A stretch of DNA of 64,000 nucleotides. Origin: Andrena cerasifolii. Lineage: Eukaryota; Arthropoda; Insecta; Hymenoptera; Andrenidae. Under the pieces are notes generated by a model, which worked only from the letters and a program-made list of their open reading frames with translations, did no database searches and was not told the DNA's origin. Of this stretch, positions 1-10,467 are shown in pieces. Position 1 is the stretch's first letter, and each line of letters opens with the position of its first letter. The stretch lies in assembly GCF_050908995.1 (NCBI RefSeq), contig NC_135133.1:6614001-6678000 (forward strand), in the 5' to 3' direction. The translations under genes and the position numbers were made by a program.

Positions 1-1002
1 GTATTTTAAATAAACGTGCCTCTCTCGAATCGGTTCAGCTTCACACGGGTGGATTCCGAAGCACGGAAAGCTCGTGACCCATCGATCACATTCTCGCGAG
101 GCGGTACCCTTTTTCGCGAGTCCCCCTGTTCTAGGAACAGCGCTCTGATATACACGCTCCCGCCGAGGAACGCGAGGGGAATTTCTGAGAGGGGAAGTTC
201 GCGACCTGGGCGAGAGGTTTTTCGGCGAGACCCGGGTTAAATTGGTGGATGAGTATCGACGGATCGCGGAGCGATAGTCGCTAATGGGCAATCGTCTTCG
301 TGGATAATGGCTTTCGATATTAGATTAACAAGTCGTCTGATGGATTTTCGTTGGGGTTAAGTGACTCTCTGATGACCGGAATGATTGCGTGTAATTCGAG
401 AGCACCATCTTTTGTGCCTTTCAAAGGTCTCCGTCATGATTTGATAATGCTAATTAATTTAAATTCCAAGCATCGCAACTGTATGCTACTGTGCTACTTG
501 AATCAGGCGACTTGGAAATGCAATACTCTATATCTTACAGAAACAGTTAACCACCATCAACCAGCGTCCCAGAGGTTCTCGCTATTCATTGGCTCCCTCG
601 CCCCACCCCGACATCGTCCAAAGAAAACGCACCACATCCCCTCGTAACCGATTCTACTGGAAGAGCCGAATGAAACACTGTACAAACAGCCTACAACGCA
701 TCTTCGTCATGTCCTAAGAGTCCCGTAACAGGTGGAAGAAATACACTGAGTTAGACACCGTTTAAAACCCCGGAGTTCACCATTCATTACGATACCCAGC
801 ATTCGCTTAATCCTACCATCCGAAAGGTTGGAACGCGTCTCTGGTCTCGGCACTCTCCAGCGCCCTCCCTCTGCATCTACGACCTGACGACAATTCTTCC
901 ACCTCGGACGCAACGTCCCCTAGCCACGGGCTCCATCAGAGTCCACCCCCGGACTCGGTGCAAGCTGGATCGTCGCGCGATCGACGCGGACCTTGCCGTG
1001 TA
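1..1002. other. Non-coding sequence downstream of the Toll gene
   Basis: No protein-like reading frame is recognisable. The part next to the Toll stop codon probably includes its 3' UTR, because the gene runs leftwards. I did not see a canonical AATAAA in the minus-strand direction within this kilobase, so the end of the transcript cannot be placed. Confidence 0.5.
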
Positions 1003-4000
1003 CTAGACGAAGTACGTGCGAGGGTTGGCTGGATGCGTGAGGACCTCACCAGGAGGTGCCGTGGGCACGGGCGGCTCCGGTATGGTGCTGTAAAGGTGGC
1101 TGCCCCTGGACGAGAGGCTGGCGGGCCTCGCGCTCCCGGCGTGGAGCGCGCTGTAGCCGGCGTGCTGGTGCTGGTGCTCCGCGCCGCTGTCCTCGTCCTC
1201 GGTCCTGCTCGACGCGGAGCTGACATAGGTGGACTGCGTGGGCGTGGGCGTGGGTGCGTGTACCGGTGCGACCAAAACGCCATTAGGCTTGGTCCACACG
1301 TCGCCAGCGGACGGAGCAGCGGTGTACCGCGCCGGCGTGCGATTTCGGTCGTTCACCTTCTTGCTGTCCCGCCGCTTGCCCACGGAGTCGGGCATGACGA
1401 ACCGCAGCTTCTCCCAGAACCTCTTCTCGCCCCACATCACCACGGTGCACGTCTGTAGCAGCAGCTGGAGCTCCGGGTCCCTGGCGGGTGCCTCCGTGGC
1501 CAGCAGCACCACCACGCGCCTCTTCCTCGAGCTGGGCCTGATGTTCTCTAGCGCCGTCCTCAGAGCGGCGCGGAACTCCGGGTGCTGCCACTCGTTCGCG
1601 AGGAACACCGGCGAGAATATTATGACGATACGCCTGGCGGCTGCCGCGGCGGGTGGTACGGCTTCTTGGGGCCTGGCTGGCGGTAGGTCTCTCCAATGCA
1701 GGCACAATGTTAGGCCAGACTGCTCCAGTTCCGCTGCGAGGAACCTGGAGACAAAGTCCTCGTCTCTTTCGCTGTATACGATGTAGCCGTCGTAGAGACG
1801 GTCCCGTTCCTCGTCCGGCGGAGTGGTCATCTTGCCGAGACGCAGACCATAGCGCGCGTGCGCCCAGAGCCGCACGTCCTGGCGAAAGGCGAACGCCAGA
1901 GCGACGAAGAGGCAGATCGCGATCACAGCCACCAAGGCGCCGGCTAAAAGCGGCACGAAGTTACCACCTAGCAGGGGGATTTCCTGGATTCCACGGCTGA
2001 CAGCCTCCGTGGACGGGTCCCTGCAACGCTTCATAGCCTGCGCCAGCGTCTCGACGCCGTCGCGGCAATACATCTTCTCGGGATCGCCCCGATGCTCGGC
2101 CAGCCAGCCCCGCAATTTCGCGGCGTTGCTGCACTCGCAGCTCCAGGCGTTACCCTCCAGCGCGACTTTGGCGGTGTCGCCGACGCTTGGCAGCGCCTCC
2201 CATGGCCGGAAGTCGACGATACGGTTGCTGTCCAGCCGAAGAACCTCCAGGCCCTTCATCTTCCTGAAGGTCGTGTTGCCCACGGTCGCGATCGCGTTGT
2301 GGTCGAGATACAGCTCGGACATGCGCTCCAGCTGATCGAACTCGAAGCCGCGCAGCTCCCTCAGAGCATTGTCCTCCAGGTGGAGGACTCGGAGCGCGCC
2401 CACGCCGTTGAACGTGCAATTGTGGATCGCCGCTATGCCGCTGTTGTTCAGGAACAACACCTCCAGCCGCCGCTTCCCTATGAACACGTGGCTGCCCAGG
2501 TCCCCCAGCTCGTTTCCGTCTAAGTAGATCTCCGTCGCGTCCATTGGGATCCGCTCCGGCACGTGTTTGTAGCCGGCGTTCGAGCAGTCCACCACGTTGC
2601 TCGACCAGCTGTGGTCGTGGTAGCACGAGCAGTTGTCGGGGCAGGTCATCTCGCAGTCGCAGGCGTCGAAGTCGCAGCAATGGCACAGCGCGAAACAGTG
2701 GGCGTCGTAACGACAGAGGAAGTCCTTCGGCTTCAGGGACAACAAGGGTCGTCGGGGCGTAGCGCGAGCGTGCACCATGTCGCACGTGACCGAGTCCAGG
2801 TCCATGACGCGGGGATGCTGGCGCAGACGGGACATCTCGTTGATCCTCGGCAACCACTCCATGGTGCAGTCGCACAGGATCGGATTGTCCCCGATGTAGA
2901 ACTCCGGCAGCTCCGCGTCCTCGGGCACCGCGTGCAGCGCCAGGGCAGCCACCTTCAGGTTCCTTATCTCGTTCCCGTAGAGCACCACTTTCTCCAGGCT
3001 CCTCTTCTGCAGAAACGTGTCGGCGGCCACCGCCCGTATCTTGTTGTTGTTCAGGAACAACGTCTCCACGCTGTCGGGGACGCTCGGCCCGGCGATCTCC
3101 GTGATCTGGTTGAAGCTGGCGTCCAGCATCTTTATACGCAGCGTGTTCGGCACCATGTAATAATTCCCGAGCTCGCTTATCTGATTCGCGTGTATGTCCA
3201 GCCACTCTATGCTGGTCGGTAGGTGGCTGTAGTCGAACCACAGCAGCTTGTTGTCGGACACGTTCAGCCAGACCAGGGTCGAGAGGCTGGTGAACGCGCC
3301 GCGGATCTCCGTTAGCTGGTTGCCGTCCAGGCGGATCGCCCGGAGCACCGGGTTACTGGCGAACGCGCTCTGCTCCACGTGGCGGATGTAATTGTTGGCG
3401 AGGTTCAGCACCTGGAGTCCAGGTAGCGTGGAGAACGCCTCCCGCGACACGTTCTCCAGCTTGTTGTCCACCAGCCGCAGCCCGTACAGCGCGGCCAGGC
3501 CGCTGAACGAGTCGTTCTCGATCCTGGACACGTGGTTGTTGCCAAGGTCGAGCGTCTTCAGCGAGTGAAGCACGCGCACCGCGTGCGGCACCTCCGTCAG
3601 ATAGTTTCCGCTGAGAGAAAGGTCCTGGAGGCCGGTCAGATTGTCGAACACGTGATGGTGCAGAGTCCTCAGCTTGTTCGTCTCGAGGAACAGCTGGTCG
3701 AGAGTGTTCAGCCCTACCGTGTGAGCGGGGTCGAACCTGGCGATACGGTTGTGGGACAGCGTTAACGAGTGCAGGTTCGTCAGGGAGCCGAAGCAGCCGT
3801 CTACGAGCGTCTCGATGTCGTTGTGCTCCAGTTTGAGTATCTGAAGGCTGTACAGCCCCTTGAACACGTGGGCGTCGATCTTCGCCAGGGCGTTGAAGGA
3901 CAGGTCGAGGAGGACGAGCCGCACCAGCCGCGAGAACGTGTTGCGATTCACCCAGCGATTCGTCAGCTCGTTGCTGTTCAAGTCCAACACCTCCAGCTCC

Positions 4001-4914
4001 TCCAAATTATCCAGAAGCCCGGGCGCCAGCACGGCCAGCGAGTTGTTGCTGAGTATCAGCTCCTTCAGCTCCTTGGTTTTTGAGAACAGTTCCGGCGGCA
4101 GGGCCACCAATCGGTTGCTGGACATGTTCAGGGAGCGCAGGGCTGTCAACCCGGCCAGCGCGTGATCGCCCACCTTCGCTATCACGTTCTCCTGCAGCCT
4201 GAGCATTTTCAGGCTCCGCAGATTGCTGAGCGTGCGATCCGGCAGGTCGTTGAGATCGTTGCCGCTGAGGTCCAGCACCTCCAAGCTCGGCGTGCACGAC
4301 TCGACCCAGTCGGAGAAGCCCAACGAGACGATGTCCTGTAACTTGTTGCGCGTCAGGTTGAGCGTCGAGAGACTCTGCACGGGGCAGAACAGCTCCGGCG
4401 GCAGGGTCCACAGATTGTTGTCGGCCAGATCGAGATGCTGGAGATGGGTCAGGCCGCGCAGCGAGTCCCTGTGAAGCTCGAGGGTCATCGCCGACCAGTC
4501 GCTGTTGTGCGTTCTCACGGCCAGGCTTCGCAGATTGTGCGCGGACGCGAACACGCCGCCGGGAAGATAGCGGATCTTGCAGTAATCCACGCGAAGCTTC
4601 TCCAGCCGCGGCAGGGGCGAGAAGAATCCGTGGGGCCCGTCGATCTGGCTCTCGAAGAACAACACGTCACTGCACTCCAAGGCCAGGGAGCTGATCGAGT
4701 CCACTTGAATGGCCGAGAGATTGCCAATTAGGCCGGACACATTGGCGATAGTCCTGACCCTACAGGCGAGGGCCTTCTCCTTGTCGTCCCCGTCCTTTTT
4801 CCACTCGCAGCCGCCGGGCGCCTCGAGGCTGGTGATGCTGCGGCCGTCTATCAGGCCACCGTTCACGACCAGACACCATACGATACCCACCACCATCAAG
4901 CTTGGTGGCTCCAT
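1003..4914 (-). CDS. 18w: Toll-family receptor, 18-wheeler/Toll-7 clade, single exon
   Basis: A 1303-residue single-pass receptor in one uninterrupted exon, as is usual for long insect Tolls. Residues 1 to about 24 are a hydrophobic signal peptide. An N-terminal module with C36 and C51 is followed by a long LRR array. A Cys-rich module follows: C-D-C-T-M-E-W near 679 and a dense Cys cluster at about 734-765. A second, shorter LRR block ends in a C-terminal cap near 929. The membrane segment is about 986-1010. The TIR domain runs from about Y1041 (box 1 YDGYIVYS) to box 3 F1166-W1167. A roughly 125-residue tail is rich in Pro, Thr, Ser and His. The start is fixed by an in-frame TGA seven codons upstream (4933-4935) and an A at -3. 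Phrases such as LGFSDW and LDIHANQISELGNYY recall the 18w/Toll-7 group, so adhesion/morphogenesis or immune signalling at the cell surface is inferred. The TIR is divergent: RD is followed by LPPARPQE, not a Gly-containing BB loop. A Toll-10-like paralogue within the same clade is an alternative. Confidence 0.93.
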   Translation of the reverse strand: MEPPSLMVVGIVWCLVVNGGLIDGRSITSLEAPGGCEWKKDGDDKEKALACRVRTIANVSGLIGNLSAIQVDSISSLALECSDVLFFESQIDGPHGFFSPLPRLEKLRVDYCKIRYLPGGVFASAHNLRSLAVRTHNSDWSAMTLELHRDSLRGLTHLQHLDLADNNLWTLPPELFCPVQSLSTLNLTRNKLQDIVSLGFSDWVESCTPSLEVLDLSGNDLNDLPDRTLSNLRSLKMLRLQENVIAKVGDHALAGLTALRSLNMSSNRLVALPPELFSKTKELKELILSNNSLAVLAPGLLDNLEELEVLDLNSNELTNRWVNRNTFSRLVRLVLLDLSFNALAKIDAHVFKGLYSLQILKLEHNDIETLVDGCFGSLTNLHSLTLSHNRIARFDPAHTVGLNTLDQLFLETNKLRTLHHHVFDNLTGLQDLSLSGNYLTEVPHAVRVLHSLKTLDLGNNHVSRIENDSFSGLAALYGLRLVDNKLENVSREAFSTLPGLQVLNLANNYIRHVEQSAFASNPVLRAIRLDGNQLTEIRGAFTSLSTLVWLNVSDNKLLWFDYSHLPTSIEWLDIHANQISELGNYYMVPNTLRIKMLDASFNQITEIAGPSVPDSVETLFLNNNKIRAVAADTFLQKRSLEKVVLYGNEIRNLKVAALALHAVPEDAELPEFYIGDNPILCDCTMEWLPRINEMSRLRQHPRVMDLDSVTCDMVHARATPRRPLLSLKPKDFLCRYDAHCFALCHCCDFDACDCEMTCPDNCSCYHDHSWSSNVVDCSNAGYKHVPERIPMDATEIYLDGNELGDLGSHVFIGKRRLEVLFLNNSGIAAIHNCTFNGVGALRVLHLEDNALRELRGFEFDQLERMSELYLDHNAIATVGNTTFRKMKGLEVLRLDSNRIVDFRPWEALPSVGDTAKVALEGNAWSCECSNAAKLRGWLAEHRGDPEKMYCRDGVETLAQAMKRCRDPSTEAVSRGIQEIPLLGGNFVPLLAGALVAVIAICLFVALAFAFRQDVRLWAHARYGLRLGKMTTPPDEERDRLYDGYIVYSERDEDFVSRFLAAELEQSGLTLCLHWRDLPPARPQEAVPPAAAAARRIVIIFSPVFLANEWQHPEFRAALRTALENIRPSSRKRRVVVLLATEAPARDPELQLLLQTCTVVMWGEKRFWEKLRFVMPDSVGKRRDSKKVNDRNRTPARYTAAPSAGDVWTKPNGVLVAPVHAPTPTPTQSTYVSSASSRTEDEDSGAEHQHQHAGYSALHAGSARPASLSSRGSHLYSTIPEPPVPTAPPGEVLTHPANPRTYFV
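1651..1692 (-). other. TIR box 2 / BB-loop coding segment, atypical
   Basis: This encodes residues 1075-1088: R-D followed by a Pro-rich stretch (P1078, P1079, P1082, P1087, P1088) and then a run of five alanines. In typical Toll TIR domains this loop carries a P-G or V-G-G motif used for adaptor contact. No glycine is present here. Confidence 0.8.
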
Positions 4915-5706
4915 TCTGAGCGACGCCGCGAGTCACCGTTCCCCCTGCCTCTCCTGCAACTAACACGATGCGATCGCGGGCAAAGACAGTCGTACCGTCA
5001 CGCACTCATAGTCACAGCACACGGGTTCAACCGTACCACCTATCCACAGGGTGTCCGACTAACGCGAGAGAGAAACAAAGGGACGAGACGAGAACTGATC
5101 AAACACCCTCCCTTCGAGCGTTGGTCGCGCGCGCTACGTGTCTTCCGCCCGTCGGCCGGGGAACACGCACTCAAAACTGACACTGAACCAGAGGGATCGG
5201 GGTCGACCTCGTCGCGACGCTGCTCGTGGACGTAGGAGCGTGAACACGGACCATGCCCACTGGAACAGCGCAAGACACCATTAACCGACGCGATCAACGA
5301 TTGCACCGTGACGACTTGTACGCGCTCTGGACACAAGTGTCCGCTGCCAGCCCTCGTAAGAAAGTGCGTGCGCGGATAACGGAGGGCAGTTCAAGCGCGA
5401 CGACGTTCCACCAAGAGCCTCGGTGAGCAACTGACTCCAACTGCGAATCTCAACTCTGTCGACGGTCACGCACCCTGCATGACTGTCGGCGTCCAGCTGC
5501 CCCCCCCCCACCAGCTGTCCCCACCACTGGCTTTGCCCCCGCCACGCGCAGGATGCTACCCCTCCCACGCCAGCGCCTGACAGAGTTTCCTCGCGGTCGA
5601 ATGTGTACGGCAGGCAGTAACGCCCGGCTATAAGGCGCGCACACAACCAACCAGCCGGCGAACTCGGCGTTGCTGCGAAGGATGCGGTCGGCCAGCTGAC
5701 TGACAA
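4915..5706. promoter_or_regulatory. Upstream flank of the Toll gene (5' UTR/promoter candidate)
   Basis: This GC-rich stretch lies immediately upstream of the Toll ATG on the minus strand and contains an in-frame stop just before it. A minus-strand TCAGTG initiator-like match is visible near 5185-5190, but no well-placed minus-strand TATA box was seen. The overlapping reading frames here have no recognisable protein character. Assignment as promoter/5' UTR rests on position only. Confidence 0.35.
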
Positions 5707-6231
5707 CGCGCTACTTGCTAGGTAAACACCAAACTGGTTCCTAGCTGTGCGAGGCGCGCATTTATCAAGCGGATTCTCTCTCCCCGGGCCGAGGGAACCC
5801 TCTCCCCTCCTGACGGGTGTCTCTCTCGCCTATAACCGAGAAACGCTATTCACGGGGTTGTCGATGCAACGGCGATGGCCTTTCTTGGCGGATGCTCGCG
5901 AAAGGACAACCTCCGTGATTTGTTGTCCTTGCTACTGAGCAAGGGGCTTGATTTGTTCCCAGAGTCACTTCCGGTGGGAGGGGAAACGTCTCAGGGGGTT
6001 GGCTCCTCTTGCGAGCCTCCCTGCTAACGGTGAGTAACGTGAAATATTGTGTTTGCGTTCTTGCGACGTCGTGGGGGAAGCTTGTAGGTTTTGTTGAGGA
6101 GAGAGTGGTTTGGGATTGCTCAGGTTTCGGGTGGTTTCGTGGGGAGGGATTGTTTCGGGTGTCCTGAGCGTGGAAATAGTGGAAGGTAAGTAGAATTTTG
6201 TAATAGGGTAAATGCACCAATAAATAAACAC
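5707..6231. other. Intergenic sequence, nothing recognised
   Basis: Short mutually overlapping frames on both strands, none resembling a known protein. No repeat structure was seen. Confidence 0.4.
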
Positions 6232-6780
6232 TTAAGGGGTCTCCCTACCATGGCGGACGAACAAATTTTTAAAACAAAACCATTGAATATATTTACTTCC
6301 AGCTTTGTGGCTTTAGTTGTCAATCTGTAGAGAATGTGAAAAAAAAATTGTATTAGAAAATAGTGGTTATATCCGGAGTTATAGTGCTTCAAATAGAGCG
6401 CCTTACAAAAATCATATGCGCATGGTTAGCATAAAATCAGCCGTTGTAGTTGTCTGAAATAGAAAATTTAAACGTTTGTGTAGGTAATCTGTATGAGCGT
6501 GGCTATCGTCGGAACTAGATTAAATGAGAAATATTGAAAAGTAAAAAAAATATATGGCAGCGTCTAAAACAGGCATCGATTTCTCCAAAAAATTCGCTGG
6601 TTTTTTAAGTCGCGCAAAAAACGACTTAGCTTTAGTAGCAACGAGAATGGGACACCTACTAAAGATATATACCAAGTTTGAAGAAAATCCAGTGATTGGT
6701 TTTTGAGATATGCTAACCAATTCGAAAAACATTGTTTTGAGAAAAACGCGTTTACATAAAGTTTTAGGTACCGCTTTTTT
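6232..6780. mobile_element. Degenerate TTAA-type (piggyBac-like) element, left part
   Basis: It begins TTAAGGGGTCTCCC at 6232, the same TTAAGGGG terminus seen on other elements in this window. Near its right side it shares a stretch, GAGAAAAACGCGTTT and its surroundings at about 6730-6755, with the element at 20829-21541. No matching CCCCTTAA end was found downstream, so it appears truncated. No transposase remains. Confidence 0.45.
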
Positions 6781-7856
6781 TAATTATTATTTTTTTTAAT
6801 GTTGCCTAAATATGCACAAATATAGACGTAAAATTGTCAATTAATATAATTTGAAGGTTTCTCTTAAAAACAATCGCAAATATCCCCAAAAATGGATGGA
6901 TATGAAGTAAGAAATTAAAAGAAACCTTTCATTAATTAGTTGCTTATTTTAATAAAAAAAATGTTCATTCACTGATACGTGGTGATTTACTGGTACGACT
7001 CTTTTACACGTGGTTTGTACAGTGTTTGAAGGTTGCTATGGATGATGACTGGGAAGATCAACAACTACTGTTCCGCTCCAGCAGTGTGATCTGGAAACAT
7101 TAGCACCTGCTTCTACGTTTCCTCTGGCAGTGTGATTTAAAAGAGTTAGCAGGGTTACAGCGATCCTAGAGGTAGAATTTGAGAAGGTATCGATAGTCTT
7201 TCTGGTTTGAATCAGTTAGGAATACTTTGGAATTGAAGGTACAATATCGTAGCAGCTAAAGAAATGCTGATAACTAAACACATTCTTATTTCAAAGAATT
7301 CAGGATATTCTTATTTTGAATAGGGGTAGCCGCAAAGTGTATCTAGACAATTGGCGCCATCTACGCCGCGGTCATCGAAACTATGCCCCCACTTTTCTAA
7401 AGCGGGCATGCATTTTCTTTTCTCCGAGCCCACTATTGACTTAAACAACTGGAGAAATGATCGTATTCAGTTTAGTTCGAAGGATGATTACTCATCCGTC
7501 GCACAGCCTATTTAAGATGATGAATCACGCGAAGTGTTCCGGGCGGGCATGCGAGATTATAAATTCGAAGCCGCGCAATGACGAATGGAGGCATTCATGG
7601 ATTTAGGCGCGCGGGGTTTCCACACTTCATTACGTATTGAAGAGTCGTCAAGGTGATATCACTTCCTGGTGCTCTCGATCAAAGATTGGCCACACCGTGT
7701 GCCAATTGGAATACTTGATTAGACTGAGCAAATATTGGTGGGATTAACCGTGGGACAAATAGTTCTGGCGGTTCCCTCAAAATTTCCATCCCCTGATTAA
7801 AAGTCCTCTACCACTTTCAAGGAAAATGACAGTCTAACGCAAGATGAAAACATTGT
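6781..7856. other. AT-rich intergenic sequence, nothing coding
   Basis: No protein-like frame. A short repeated motif, GCAGTGTGAT followed by a TTAGCA about 15 bases later, occurs twice at about 7080-7155. The segment is probably derived from old repeats. Confidence 0.35.
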
Positions 7857-7958
7857 TTCCGATTTGTTATCCGACTTGCATCGAAAGTGCACCAAACGAT
7901 GTCAAATTTTTTTTACATATATTACACATCATAACGCAAAAACTGTACAGAATGGAGC
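7857..7958 (+). repeat. Dispersed repeat, copy 1 (pairs with 45893-45993)
   Basis: About 100 bases match, with scattered differences, the segment at 45893-45993 in the same orientation. Shared stretches include TTTGTTATC, a 'ACATCAtaACGCAAAAACTG'-like block and TGGAGCTGC. The family was not identified, and no termini are visible. Confidence 0.6.
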
Positions 7959-7964
7959 TGCACG

Positions 7965-8688
7965 TAAGTCGGGGAGAGATGGCCCACTTTTTTTTAAACA
8001 ATCAGCACACCGTGAATTTAGTAGTTTTATAAAGGACAAAAATATATTTGCAAGAGGAAATACATTTAGATAAATAATATAAAATTGAATTAAAAAAATA
8101 ACCATACATTTAAAAAAAATAAAATAAAATTGCAGTCTATGCGAAAGGCCATCTCACCCGGACAATGAAAGATCCCGGTCATCAACCCACCCAATTTGCC
8201 ACTTTGGACTGTTTCTACGGCTTTCAACAATGCCTCGTTTGTCCACAACTTGCTACGCTGATTATATCTTCGTTTGTATTCCGCTGGCATGTTCTACAAT
8301 AACATTTACTAAGTAGCTATTATGCATGATTTTATGATGGGCCAACTAACCCGAGAGTCGAGAAGCGCTGACTCGCTCGTTTTTTCAATAATGCTACGAC
8401 AATATCTCATCATAAGAACGTAAATATAACCCCTAAACATTATATTAACGCACTGCATTAAAAAAAGTCATTACTTTTTCGCAAAATATCAGCAAATAAT
8501 CATTTAAAGAACACGTAGAAAATTTTCGAGAATATTCAATTTTTACATTACAAATAACTTATCTGATTTCACAGTTGAAAGCAAACAGAAAGCAATATAC
8601 CACTAAAAACAACTGAAAATCGCGATGTTCTAGAACCTAAATCTGATCGAGCCATCTCACCCGCAAGGCCATCTGACCCGGAATTACC
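7965..8688. mobile_element. pogo-like DNA transposon relic with AGATGGCC termini
   Basis: The ends form an imperfect inverted repeat. The left has GGGGAGAGATGGCC (about 7969-7982) and the right has GGCCATCTGACCCGG with flanking GGAATTACCCC (about 8667-8691). Extra copies of the GCCATCTCACCCGG motif lie inside, near 8148 and 8652. The relic transposase frame at 8090-8290 supports a pogo/Tigger-type origin. Exact boundaries and a TA duplication were not settled. Confidence 0.55.
8090..8290 (-). pseudogene. Relic N-terminus of a pogo/Tigger-type transposase (psq-like HTH)
   Basis: The first about 34 residues start MPAEYKRR and continue with W-T-N-E-A-L-L-K-A-V and S-G-K-L-G. This matches the usual start of the Psq/CENP-B-type helix-turn-helix that opens pogo-family transposases: a basic lead-in, then an amphipathic 'eeaL..Av..v..GK' helix. 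After GKLGG the frame runs into transposon-end-like sequence and stops at 66 residues. No DDE catalytic domain is present, so this is a dead fragment. It sits inside the inverted-repeat element at 7965-8688. Confidence 0.55.
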
Positions 8689-10467
8689 CCACCCAAATCA
8701 GCTATTCTATGTCAGCATTTTTACGCAACTCCACGCCTGAACCCTTAAACTGCATCGATCACGGAAATCGGTTGCATTAATTGCGCAGGGGGAGTCAGTT
8801 TGCGGAGCGAGCCGATCCGCGAGGGAGGGAGCGCGGGGGCCGTTTAACAGGTTGATTTTATCAGGGTTTTACCAGCACACGGAGCCACCAGTTACAGGTG
8901 GTCCAGCGGAGTTTACAGTTTCGTTAGATTTACAGCCGCGGAAGAGGCGGGTTACTCGTGTGGCACACTTCCATGCTCCAGCGACCACGGTCCTCGGGCT
9001 GCCGCTCCGCGCGGCCACCTATTCTTCGATCGGGCGACAATGAGCGCCATTAAACGAGGGAAAATCGGGTTCGAAGCCCGCTCATATAATATTCCGAATA
9101 CATTAGCGCGTAAATCATCACTCGTTATGGCAGCTGGGATTCGAGGTGCAGTGCTTGGAAGGCACCACCTTGTTACCAACGACTAGTCCAGCGAGCAACT
9201 GTCACGCGACACACAGCCAAGCCTGGCTGTTCAAACGCATCGAGCGGAATAAATTCTTGGTGCCCTCGAACATTCGTTGCTTATCGTTGGGCAACACTAC
9301 GGCAATTCAGCTTCGAATTATATGGAACTGATCTACTAGCGATGCCTTCGCTGCGCACGCTGGGACGAGGCACATTGCGGCGCGCAACTGTTACCTCAGA
9401 AAATGAGGAAAATTACGGCACTAACGGTTCACGTGGAGTACGTGCGTGGCGTTTCACGTTGATCGGTCGGAAAGTCGGAGGGACGGGTTCTTATTTACAG
9501 TTGCAGGCTCTTTAGTTATTCAAAGTGGCCATTTCCCTCGTTACAGAAGACTCGTGACCATTTCTTTTATGTAACACTGTAAGTCCTGAAGGGTGAAGGA
9601 AATAAAGGATGTTCAACAACCATTTTGTGAATTAATTAAAGCCTAATAAAAATCAACTCCAACCGCAGAATCTCGCGGAAAATCCTCTACCTTCCCCATT
9701 TTCGTGTAGACAGCAAGACACCCCGTGTCCCAGCGCACGCGACGCAATATTCTGCGCGCGGTTCTATTTCGCAACGACGTAACAAGCCGGATCTCCAGGA
9801 GCCCCGTGTTTCACGGCGAAATTTATTCAAACGCGCTTAAAGAACAGCACGGTGGCGCGGAACTTGGCGTAATAATGTTTGATATATCCTCTTTAATATT
9901 CCCGCGCTAGCGTCGACCTCAAACACCGTGAACTCCCTGCAGGAGAATCTAATCCTTTATTCCTCCGCGGAGGCTCCATTCCTCTGGGGAGCAGGAAACG
10001 TTTTCGAACGTGGGATCCTCTTTTACCGAAAAAGGCTGAGCAGTCGACTGCTCCTTGAACGCGAGGAGGGGGACCAAACTGACCCACGATCTCGTTCCGC
10101 GCGCCGTCCGAGTCCGTCCACGGAAGTCGTCTATCGGCCATTCCGTGGGACGTCTCGCCCATAAGGATTTCCGTCTCACGGCTGTGGCATCGATCGATCA
10201 GACGGAAGGGAGGCGGCGGGACGGACGTTGCACTTTCACTGGAAGGTTACTCGGGGGGTTAACGACGAAAACTGTATCGTGTCATGGAGCTCTGGGGACA
10301 TTAGCATACGACCAGAACGGATGGTATCTAATAGAAAGTCCCTGGCTCGTCACGTTCCGGGCCGCGTTGCAGCAAACCTTAATTCCTTGCGGCGACTGGC
10401 GATAGCTGCTCGCCTTGCACGAGCCAGCTGGCTGCGGGTAATTAACAGCTTCTCCGCTGGATGTGCT
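8689..10467. other. Intergenic sequence, nothing recognised
   Basis: Overlapping short frames on both strands look random. A B-box-like GGGTTCGAAGCCC at about 9067 has no tRNA fold around it. Confidence 0.4.

Noticed and set aside
2150..3241. 363-codon minus-strand frame inside the Toll gene
   Set aside because: Out-of-frame shadow of the Toll LRR coding sequence; Arg/Gly/Pro-rich with no family resemblance.
1653..4731. Several plus-strand frames of 70-219 codons opposite the Toll gene
   Set aside because: Antisense shadows created by strong codon bias in the real gene.
5625..5640. CTATAAGG TATA-like word on the plus strand
   Set aside because: No downstream plus-strand gene; it points away from the Toll gene.
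9060..9085. tRNA B-box-like GGGTTCGAAGCCC
   Set aside because: No A box, acceptor stem or anticodon arm can be laid out upstream.
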